NCBI RefSeq assembly: GCF_022539315.1
Contig: NC_066321.1
Location: forward strand, 124,001-188,000
Direction: 5' to 3'
Length of the DNA stretch: 64,000 nucleotides
Source: Serinus canaria
Taxonomy: Eukaryota; Chordata; Aves; Passeriformes; Fringillidae
A program made the translations under genes and the position numbers. Shown here piece after piece: positions 28,601-40,600 of the stretch; positions within the stretch are counted from its first letter, which is position 1; each line of letters starts with the position of its first letter. The notes beneath the pieces are model-generated. The model did no database searches, was not told the DNA's origin, and saw nothing but the letters and a program-made list of their open reading frames with translations.

Positions 28601-31600
28601 AAGCACTTGATGCAGCACTGGGTATTTTCTGTTTGCCAGAAAATGATCCATTCATGCAAGGTTTGAAGTCTTCTTGAACAATGCATGTATCCAACATATG
28701 TGAACTCAGATGTTTGCATACGCCCTTAATTAGAAACCCAGCTAATTTCTAGTGTAGGAATAGCCCTTTGTGTTGTTATTGTGAATTTATTTCAAGTACT
28801 AGAATTTGTATGAATTGAAGACACTATCTTAGAGGAACAGCCCAAAGTTCTTAAAAATAATTCAGAATTTTTAAAAGAGTAATATTTAGATTTCTAATCT
28901 CAGGTTGATCCCTCAATCCTTCTCTGTTTTGTACAATCTCCTGTGTTGGCGCACTGGGCGTTTCATAGACAAAATTCCAGTAACAGAAATTAATTTTCTG
29001 ATCTACCAGAAATTCCATTGCATTTGTGTTCTATGTAGTATTTCAGGTGGCTCTGGTACACTTTTACAAAGCCAAGAAATACAAGACTTGTATCTTATGG
29101 TGGAGATAATTTTGACTATATTCTTTTGGAAACTTACTACTATCTCCAAAGGTTTTTTTCAACTAAATTAAAACTCTCGTCACGGAAAAGACTCTAAACA
29201 GGCAAGAAGAAGGCAACCACAGACTTAATGATTAACTCATTCCTCTTAAAAAATCAGCAGGACTGATGCTGTAACTTTTATAGCACAGTTATAATTTAAA
29301 GTAGCTCTACAATTTCATGTAGACATTGAAGTAAAATGCAGATGTGTACTGACCAAAGACTTACTGATAGAATTTTAAGAGATGCCATTATTTCATGCAT
29401 GAGAAACACTTAAAATTATTTTGACTATCTAAAAAGCTTCCTAGAAACTAAAATTAAATTCTGTAGTGTTGCATTCATGCACAAACTGAGTTACTTCCAG
29501 TTTTCAGCAAACATGACCTTTCTTCTTTTTCCATGTCTGGGTGATTTAAAAAGATTCAAGGTGTATCCTCTTTTCAGTTGTGTTGTTGCTAGTGAAATAT
29601 ATTGCACAAGCACACAATTTGAACTTTTTTTTTCTCTTTAGTATTTTCCTCTCATTTTCTGTTGCATCTTTTTCCTGTAATAAAGATAAGACATAGTAGT
29701 ATGATTTTATCCTGAAATAAACATGGTGTGACAGTATATTTGGTGATTATAGGATGATGGGGATCAGACAGCAAGTGTTGAAGAATTAGAGAAGCAGATT
29801 GAAAAACTGACAAAGGTGAGAGATCATTACTCTTTTTTCTACTACAAATGTGATCACTGGGTGTTATGAGTTAGTATATTAAACATAAATTTCCATGCTC
29901 CAAGGTAATATAAATTAAAATAAGTATCTACTCTTATTTTGTGAAAGTGTGAATAATGCTCTGATTCATGACACCTGAACTGTGAGTTTCGTCAGGTGGC
30001 ACTAAGTAGAGGTCACTCAAAAGGCAGTTAATAGTCATAGTTGATAATGTATTTGCACTTCAGAGAATAATGTAATTTTTATCCAGATCTACTTCACATA
30101 TTCCTGTTTATTGATCGTAGAAAGTCATGACAAATTTAGTGTATGAGAAGCAATGGTTTCAGTTATACAATGGATTGTTGTTCTCATGCCCTCCTTTTCA
30201 TGTTGATTTCTGCCATTGTGCTCCAAGCCAATACAGAACTGTCGGGGCTTCACATTTTGAAAGAAGCAGCAATAGAATTGGAAGAGAAGAGTAAATGAGA
30301 AAGATGCAATGCTGTAGTTAGTGGTATTCATGGCCCATGTTTTTATCATTCCTATTAGAAAATTTGTCATTTAAGACTTCATGTGTTGGTTTCTCTAATG
30401 CTCCAAATTCCAGTAAATTGGAAGTCCAGGATTCCACCTGACTCCCATCAGTTTCTATTTATCAGAGCAAAAACTGAATAAACTAACTGAAGTTCTTGTT
30501 GACCTCCCCCCCAAAAGAGCTGTGTTATTTTCAAAGACAGTTTATTTTTGTGTATTGTTGTTGTCATTCTTTTATGAACAGTTAAAATATCTCACTAGTC
30601 TCCCATCAACAGTTGCATTATCATCTGTCTTCAGAGCTCTGTTTACCACTTGCTGATGCTGTAAAATTATTAGGATCTCAGCTGTTCTCCTGCAATGATG
30701 TCTTTCTTTAATCCACCGCTTTTTGTGAGTCAGCGATAAAAAGACAAGGTGCACCATTGCAGTGTGTTTTTAGAGGTTAAACCTAGCCAGGAAGTGCTTT
30801 GATGGATTTTTTTTTTTAAAGGAAGTTTTGTAAGTAAAATCATCAAGGCAGCGATTGTGAGTAGAATATCACACAGATACACACAGACATACCACTATCC
30901 CGAGTCTCTGAGAGGCCCTCCTTGTCCGACCCTTGAACTTCTCTTCAGTCTAGCAGCCAGATGTTTTCTCTAAGAATGAGGTTTTTTTCCCTCCCACTGA
31001 TTTATAATGCTCTCCCTTTTTTAAATAGCAACAAAGCCAGTACAGAAAGAAGTTATTTGAAGCTTCCCACTGTCTGCGTTCAATGATGTTTGGTCAGGAC
31101 CGTTACAGGCGCCGGTACTGGATCCTGCCCCAGTGTGGTGGTATTTTTGTAGAAGGCATGGAAAGTGGTGAAGGTAAGAGCCATAAATGAATGGTGGCAC
31201 GCAGAGGCATACAAGGCCAAGACATGCTGCCCATCTCTGGAGGCGCTGGCTTTGTGCAGCAAGGTCTTCACCCTCAGCCAGATGCCCTCAGGCTGCTGCC
31301 AATAGAACTCTCCCCTTAAGTGGTTCTCTGGTATCTCTTTCTGGTTATGAAAAATCAGGTAATACAAAACAAGGATTGATATTTTGGAAGTTTTCAATTG
31401 TTATACTTCTACATGTTATGCTTTTACCTACCTGCAGAGCTTCTTGTTTTGGAGCTATTTTACCTTTCCCTATAGCAGTGATCTCTGTGTATGAAAATCA
31501 GGAGGACCATAGAATGCAGAAAAAAATTTCCTCATCAGATTTGTTGCAAATGCACAGACTATTCTGTGCATGAAGATATGATAGATGTCTGCAAAAATAT

Positions 31601-34600
31601 GCCAATTACTGTCATGCAGTGAAGAACCTTGTTTTTTAATAAACCACATGATTTAGTGTCTATATTTTACCAATTGATTTTTCTTAAACCAGCAATTGCT
31701 GAAATCACTTTGCTAAAACTCAAATGTAATTTTGGGCTTGTGACAGTTGTATGTTAACTGTGGTTGAATTTTTTACACACTTTTAATTGGATAGATGCAG
31801 AAATTATGTATTAATCTGACTTTTTTGTTGGTATTAGAATTTTTAAACATAAACCTTCATTTTGGCCACAGAGAAATCCTTTCTAATTTTCATATATATG
31901 AACCATAACCTCATTTGTCTCACATTTTTTCCTTCAAAAAATAACAAGGAAAAGATCTGATGCACATCAGAATTGCATGATCTCATGAGAATTATATCAT
32001 TCTAGAGAGCTGTTTAATTAACTGTAACAGTACAGCATAGTAGGAAATTTGAGCCTGGTTTGTGGTCCAAAAATAAGCCCTAGAACTTCTCCTAAATGTA
32101 ATCTTGATTATCAAGTTCTCTTTCTAAAATGGGTAGCAGAAAAAGTACTTTCCTCTCTGTCTCTTGCTCCACATTGTTATGCTCTGTGTTAGGAGCGGTT
32201 TTGCACAAGTAGCTGCATACAGAATGTGCTGCTTGCATTTCTTTGGTTTGCTGTATTTCATTATATTTTACCCAGATGAATTCCCGAACGCTTTGGAAAT
32301 GCTACACAAAGAAAATAGTTTACATATACTTACCTGTCTTAAAATAGTAAAAAAATGCAAACAAATACAAACCAACCCACACAGTTTTAGCCAAGAGCTG
32401 TAGGGCAAAACCTCTGTTTTTTAATGTTGTCTTAATGAAAGTTTAATCTCCCTGAAAAGGAAAACAGATGTATTCTTATATTCTCACCTACCTCCTCTTC
32501 CCCTCAGCTCTTAGTTTGCCCTCTTTATGTAAATTCTACAGTTTATCTGTTTCTAATTCCATAACCCTAACCCTAAACCTTGGAAATAGGAGACATAAAG
32601 TCTTGAGTGGTCTGACCATTTAAACAAAACTTCTCTATCCCTTTTGTGTAGTCATTTTCATGATTTTCATGTTTATGCTGATTCCTAATTTGATACAGAC
32701 CATAACTGTGAACACATTTTGGAGTTTTAATAGGAGGGGATGTAACTTCTTAGTAGAAATTACAGTTTTTCAAGAGCAAGTAAATATATGTAGATGTGCT
32801 TGCCATGAACTGTAAGCCATGTGTTTCTTTGTGACTACCATATCTGATGAACATAAAATAAGGAGTTGGATTTTCTACCTCCTTCCCCTTACGCTAACAG
32901 TTCTCTATTTAAAAGCATTTTATACTATTAAAGACCTTTTGTCTGAATTAGCACTCAGTATAAGGATAGAAGAGAAATGGTTAAGAAAGACCAGTAGTGC
33001 AAAGAAGAGAAAAAAAAAGTCTTTTCCTTTCATAAAAGCTAGATCTTCAGATTTGCATCTCCTATGTTTAAAGAAATTTGGGTTTTTTTCATCAGCTTCT
33101 GCTTGCTGTACTTTAAATTGTTTGGATGTTAGCTGTCTGCTTAGTTATGTGGAGTTCCAGTCGTTCTGGGTGGCTCTTGAAAGAGTATTAAACTTCATAG
33201 ACTGTTGATATTGTTGCACAGTTAAAGTTGTTAATGATCTGTATTGACAGAAGTAAAATGTTTAATGTTATTTTGGTGTTTGGGAAATATTTGATTTTGT
33301 AAAAGGAATTTTGGTTCTCCATTTCATAGTTGGCTGTGTGTTTAATGAAACGATCAGTTGCAAAAGTAAACTTAGGGCTGTAAACATTGCACTCGATATC
33401 ACCAGAGAAGCTTCTCGATGAGGCATGCAGAGTCCTGCAAAAAGAAAGCTGGCCAAAATTTGTCCCTTTCAGAGACTTTGCACTGGCAAACTGCTTCCGA
33501 TGTAGTACTGGATGAATCCAGTAGTGTGTTAGCCAGGTTGAGGGGATTTTTCCTAGAGGTGTTTAGTAGTGTTTAAATCTGTATGCCTAGAAACTTGTTT
33601 CCTTCTGTAAAGTGTGCTGTAAAGTGAGAATGTATTTCATTAACAGCAACAACAGCAAAGACATGGGAATCTTACGTGTTGAGCCAAAAACGAAGTTATT
33701 TTTAATTCAAACTAGGACTTTAAAAATTTGGTAAAATAATTGATGTGTTACAGGTAATTGGTGTTTCTTGCACCTTTTTAGGTCTAGAAGAAATCGCAAA
33801 AGAAAAAGAGAAGTTAAAAAAGGAAGAAAGTATGCATATCAAAGAAGAAGAATTTGAATCAGAAGAAAAATTGCATTGCATAGCTACAACTCACTGTGAC
33901 CAAAAGGAAAATCTGAAAGAAAAGGACAGCACTAACCTGTTTTTACAAAAGCCCGGGTCATTTTCAAAATTAAGCAAACTGTTAGAGGTAGCAAAAATGC
34001 CACCTGAGTCTGATACTATGTCCCCGAAACCTAATGGCAGTGCAGCAAATGGCTGCACATTATCTTACCCAAGTAACTCAAAAAACTCTCTCTGCAGTCT
34101 TCAACCGCCTGCATCACAAAGCTCCATTGAGAAGCCTGAGTCTAATAATCTTTTCAGTCCTAATGCCAGTGGGACAGGAAAATTTTACAGTTCTCCACTA
34201 ATTCCAAATGATCAGTTGTTAAAGACTCTTACTGAGAAAAGCAGGCAGTGGTTCAGCCTGTTACCACGGGTGCCCTGTGATGACACTTCAGTCACCCACT
34301 TGGACACACCAGCTACTACAGCTCCACTCACTCCTCAGTCACATCCACCATCAAACTCACCGTCACCTGTTCCATCTCCTCTTCTGGGCTCAACCTCTGC
34401 ACAGAGTCCCATGGGATTAAGTCCTTTTGCATTGTCGCCGCTGCAGGTAAATAAATTAATTTTTGAATACCTTGAATTTGCAGACTTTATTTGGGCAGGA
34501 TGTCTGTTTATACAAATTATTTCAAAGACCTGCAATCATTATATCTGCATTTCTTTATTTTTTTCCTATTTCTAAATGTTAGTAACTAAATACAGAAATT

Positions 34601-37600
34601 TTATAATACTAGATTGTGATGCATCAATTAAGCCAATGTATGATATTTTGTACATGCATTTCAGTAATTAATTTGGCTTTTAGAGTGTTGGCTACTGGTA
34701 TTAAATGAAAAGCAAGTAAATACAAACTGGTTTTTAGAAGTGTAAAACACCAAACCCTCCCTTTAGAAGCTATTGTTTTTTAGCATTAACAGGGCCCTAA
34801 TAAGTATTACATGTCAGTGTTATATTAGTTTTTCTGAAACGAAACGAAGTATTGAGTAAAGGCTTTCTTTGTGTTTTGAGTATTGTTTGACAAATAGCAT
34901 CCTAATAGTAATTCAGGTTTCTTGGTCATAGTAATGGTAGTTGTTCTTTGTAGCAGATGAAGACAGGACTACCTATAATGGGACTTCAGTTTTGTGGATG
35001 GCCTGCAGGAGTTCTTACTTCAAATGTTCCATTTCCATCTCCTTTACCTGCTCTTGGATCAGGGCTGGGATTATCTGAAGTGAATGGTAACTCATTCTTG
35101 GCATCTAGTGTTCCTGCAAGTAAAAGTGAATCACCAGCACTACAAGCTGAAAAAATAGCTCCTGTCCCTTCTACAGCAGCTGAAGTAGCCAAGCCTGTAG
35201 ATTATCCTAACCCAAAGCCTATACCAGAAGGTAAGTGTAATGCAACAGTAAGGTGATAATTTCTGCAGTGTCTCTCTCATGTTACAATTGTGTTAACAAT
35301 TTGCCTATTGATTTTCTAATCTGATCATGTGTGATCACATAAAAAAAAGCACCTGTAAAATGTTTATATGCTTGTCTTGATTTAGAAATGCAGTATGGAT
35401 GGTGGAGGATTACTGATCCGGAGGACCTAAAATCTTTGCTTAAAGTGCTGCATCTCAGGGGAATAAGAGAAAAGGCCTTACAAAAGCAGATACAGAAACA
35501 CATGGATTATATCACTCTGGCCTGCATCAAAAACAAGGATGGTATGTAGCTGATATTTATGTTACACATGGTGTTGGGTCATCAGACAACAGACATAGAG
35601 CTCTCCTGGGGTATGTTTAGCAGGAGAGTTAAAGTAATGGTTGGAGAAAAAAGGTAAAGGTCTCCTCATCTGTAGCTGCATTTTCACCATCCCTGTTCTG
35701 GAAACTTACTGGATTAGAGAAATGCCATGTAATGTAAATAGTTCTAGTGATATGAATAACCTTCTTAAGCTCTGGTAACCTTCTGAAGCTCTTTCCATCT
35801 CTGTAACACTTGGCCTCTCCTTCCCCTTCTTGCCCTTAAATTGAAAGTTTGAAAGCATACAGAATTTGTTGTTCATATTGGGTATTTTAAGAATAGTATA
35901 CTTTCACAACAATTCTTCACCTGGCGTGACAGGTAAATAAGCTCGAATTTACCAGTGCAGTTGTAATGTTAATTAAAATAATAAAAATGTGATTCTCAAA
36001 TACAGTTGCAATTATTGATATCAATGAAAATGAAGATAACCAGGTAACTCGGGATGTTGTGGAAAACTGGTCAGTAGAAGAACAAGCTATGGAGATGGAT
36101 CTTGCTGTTCTTCAGCAGGTGGAAGATCTAGAGAGGAGAGTTGCATCAGCTAGTTTACAAGTTAAGGTAAAACCAACTTTCAGTAAAATGTCTTTTTAAA
36201 ATAAGTGGTATGAATTTAAAGTAGATAGCAGTCTTTGTGTATTGGTAAGTGCCTTCTTATTCCATCCTAATTGCCTACAAATGAAACAAATGCACTGTGT
36301 AGTATCATGGAGATTTGTGTTTGAAACATTTTATTACAGTTCAGTCTTCAGCTGAAGATGCTCAGAATGGCAGATCCTGGAGAGTGTTCTCCTACAGTGC
36401 AGTTCCATATACATTTTGTTGACCTTCTCTGAATGCAAAGACTGTATTTCACAGAGACTGCTTGACTCTTGGGTGGGTTGCAACAGTTCTGCCTGGTTTG
36501 TGTGATTTTTGCTGTTAATGCTTTCAGAAATGGCTACAAGTGCATCAGAATAATTTGCTTGAGTATTGTAGAGTCATGGAGAGCATATAATGGTTATGAG
36601 TGTGATACAGTTAAGAATTCTCTGGATTTTGGAATTTTTCCAAGGTGGGTGTAAGGTTATCAAATTGTGTATGTTTGGCTATAGTACAGGTGCAGTGTTT
36701 GGGACCTAGTTTTTGACATGAGATGGATGTTAATTTCCTGTGTCCTGATCCTGCCTCCTGAGCTTACTGAACAGGTAGACCTGTTGTGATGTTTCAGCTA
36801 AGAGAACGGGATGCTTCACAAGGGGATAAGAATGCTGACTGTTGCAGAAAGGTCCCTTCAGAAAGTCCAGTAATGCTTGTGTTTCTTGATTAATTATTTT
36901 AGTTCTCTGGATATTTTGGAAAATGTCTCTACAGATGGATTACAAGTAACCAAGATCTACTGGAAACAGCACTTCAATTACTTAGTTTGATTCCATAAAA
37001 CAGTTCCTCTGATTACACACTGAATTAACAGCAACCAGTAAATGCCCAAACCTTTCTATTGACATAGGGTTGGCTGTGTCCTGAACCTGCATCAGAGAGA
37101 GACGACTTGGTATATCGTGAACATAAGTCAATTACTAGATTGCACAAGAAGCACGATGGAGATTGTGCTGGAGGCGGAGAAGGCAATGCCAGCTCTCTAG
37201 AGCGGAGGAGTGACAACCCTCTAGATATAGCTGTAACCAGGCTCGCTGACTTGGAGCGGAACATAGAGCGAAGGTATCTGAAGAGCCCCTTAAGTACCAC
37301 CATTCAGATCAAACTGGATAATGTGGGCACAGTTACTGTCCCTGCTCCTGCACCATCTATTAGTGGTGATGGTGACGGGTAGGTTATTGAGATTAACTTG
37401 AAAAATTATTGTGCTTCTTTGCTAATTGGAGCCTATTTTCTTATTGCCTGTTATCTATGTACTTTCTTGTATGTCTGTGATCCATATGGATCATCTTATT
37501 CTGCATGGTGCTTTGTAAAGAATTTTTTGTTATGTTTGTTAATAATCTTGCAAAGTTATCTTACATTTAACTGGTTGTGACTAAGCTTTGAGGCACGTAG

Positions 37601-40600
37601 CCACAGTCTGTGCACTACATGAAATTTAGTTGCTTAAACCTTATACTTATTGGCTGTGTATGTTTTGTCATTGCTTGGCTTTCAGTGTGATAATGATTGT
37701 CTCACATTTAAACATGAACAAACACAGGTGTGACCTACTTAATTTGCTTGTATTTTAATGCAGAACTGAAGAGGATATTGCTCCAGGGCTAAGGGTGTGG
37801 AGAAGGGCACTGTCAGAAGCACGCAGCGCTGCCCAGGTAGCTCTGTGCATTCAGCAGTTACAGAAATCAATAGCATGGGAAAAATCCATTATGAAAGTTG
37901 TAAGTATCTGAACTGTTTTGCTATATCCTGTGTTCCAACTTCAGACATTTTAAGTCAATATATTTCTTACTACTTCACATAGAACCTCACAAAGTTAAAC
38001 TGTGCATTGTGCACAGATGAATAAGCCTGATGGAAAAGATTGTCCCTTGATTGCCAAATTGAGCATCCTGAACTTGCTAAGATAGAAAGCTCTTGTAAAT
38101 GGTTACATTATTTAAGATGGGAATTATTCTTTGATGATGACATCGAGGTGAAAGTCATCTTGCTCCATCTGATGAAATATACTCTTTCTAATGGAGTGTT
38201 TCTAACCTCACCTGTGACACAAGTTTTATGGAGGTTCAACATCATATATCCTTCATTAAAGATTTCATTTTTTAGAAAGTTGAGATGCTGCAAATATGCA
38301 GCTTCTTTGCATGCAGAGTTCTCACAACTGAACATACAAATTAGGCAAGTGTGTGAAGAGACAAGCTGAAATATCTGTTTCCTTTTACACTCAGCAGGTC
38401 AATCTGTGTCAACTACATATACAAAAAAAGCACATGAAGGGGATGTGTCAAAATTTGCAAGGACCTCTGAACCTCAAATTCCTGAACACAAAACTTATTA
38501 CTACAGCAATAGTGACTATGATGTGATAAAGTATGATCAGTGTTGTGTAGAGGGTGGCAAAAGTGATTCTTCCATTTGTGGTCCTTTTCCTAATTTTTTA
38601 ATTTCTGTCACTCCTATACAAATTCTAATTACATCGGGACAATTAAAGCATGATTTAAATAAAAGCTGTAATGTCACACTCTACTTTTGAGTTTATATAG
38701 CTGTTACTTTAAGCAGTAGCTTTAGTGCAAAATGCTTATGAATTTGATAGGAGCACCCGAAAAGGCATTGGAATTTTTCAAGATGAAGTAATATATTATG
38801 CAGAAAAAAATGTATCCCTCTCAATGGTTTAAATATTCTTTGCATTTAATTACAACACGGTTAGAGCAGGGTGCTCATAACGCCAAGGTCACCGATTCAA
38901 TCCCTGTATGGCCCATTCACGTAAGAGGTGGACTCGATGATCCTCATGCGTTTCTTCCAACTCAGAGTATTCTGTGATACCAGTAAACATTCTGGTGTAT
39001 GTTTAATACTGTATGTTTAAACATACTGGTGTATGTTTAATCACGTACTTGGTGAAAATATTTGAAGATTTTTTAAGTTCCTGAAAAAGATGTCTAAAAA
39101 GAAGGTAATTAGCAAAATCACACAATGTATTTAAGAAAATTAGCAGTCCTTTAGATATTTTTAAGCTAGTGTGAATTTTAGGAAGTGCTGGGATCATTTG
39201 TTTTGCTTTGCTGCATTTGTTCATGGTGGCCCTTGGATAAGATCCTTACCAATTATTATGTGGGAATGCCCTTGTAAAATATAAATTTTCTTTATTAAAT
39301 AACAGTGTTCATATACAGCATGGGCATAAATGAAGAGAAGATTTCTGAGATAGTATGTTTGGGCCAAGAGGTTTTGACAGGTATACCTTTACTTCTCACT
39401 GACATTAATGAATTATAAAAAGTGCTCATCTTTTTTTGTGCTCTAGGGATACTTGTCTTATAATAAATGAATTGCTTTTCCAACATGTTCCCCAAATGTA
39501 TCCTTTTATGTAGTTCCTTAAATACTTCATATATTCTTCTATGGATATCATCATAAGCAGATTCTGACCAAAGTAAAATGAATGTATTTTTGAGAGTGAA
39601 TTTACGTGTTTGAAGGAGAACAGTAATTTAGGTACTGTTTATGTGTTTCAAATTTTAAAAATTGAATTAAACCCATTTTTCATCAATTACAGTACTGCCA
39701 AATTTGTCGAAAGGGAGATAATGAGGAACTACTGCTCCTTTGTGATGGTTGTGATAAAGGCTGTCACACCTACTGCCACAGACCCAAGATCAGCACCATC
39801 CCAGATGGGGACTGGTTCTGTCCTGCCTGCATAGCAAAGGTAACACTCCTGTCAGGATGAAGGGGCTGGAGCAAGTGACTGGTTTATTATATGTGGTAGA
39901 GTTACTGGTAGGTCTACCAGTGCTTTTTTCAGTGAAAATAATTGTCTGTATATTTTATGGGGAGCTCTCATTAAATTATGAAATTAGTAGTTTTATTTAA
40001 CTTGTATTTTAGTAGCAGTAAAGGCTACAGTTTTATTTGTTCTAAACTATGGGCTTTTTAATGTGAGTAGGTCCAGAATTTTCATGCTTATTCAATACCA
40101 TAATTTTTAATTTCTTTTAAAAAATTTATTCAGTATTTGTTTTTGAAGTTTCATCATTAAGTGCTAACAGACCAATGTGTCAGGCTCTGTTTCAAAAGAA
40201 AAATCAGAGAAAAAACTTAGTGAATTTTTTTTTTTTGTATGTTTGTATCAGCCATTTAGTAATGGACGAATGTTTGTCTAAAAGTATGCCAACTTGGTTG
40301 TTAACTTGTACTAATTTGAATGTCAAGTGCTTTTGTATTGTCACAAGTTGAGAGCCTAGGTCATGAGTACCAGGAATTTCTGCAGCCTTATTTGCCTTCA
40401 GAGAAGAGCAAAAAGCGAATAATCTCTAATATTAAATATTTAATTTGTTTTGGTACTTCTGTTTCTGATCTTAATTATTGTCTGTCAGTGATAACAGAGG
40501 TTTCTGTAATTTCTAGGTTATTACTTATTTCAGTTGTCTCTATTGTAGGCAAGTGGTCAAACTCTAAAGATAAAAAAACTTCAAATTAAAGGTAAAAAAA

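Noticed and set aside
31187..31573. 128-codon frame after the WHIM2 exon donor
   Set aside because: Lies wholly in the intron, no splice logic, no family resemblance; the donor at 31174 is strong and the next exon matches in phase.
32563..32580. Telomere-like CCCTAA repeat
   Set aside because: Barely two perfect units; too short to be an interstitial telomere array.
38868..38930. tRNA-Ile gene
   Set aside because: Lacks the 5' acceptor stem and A box and runs into a CR1 tail, so it is a SINE head and not a functional tRNA gene.
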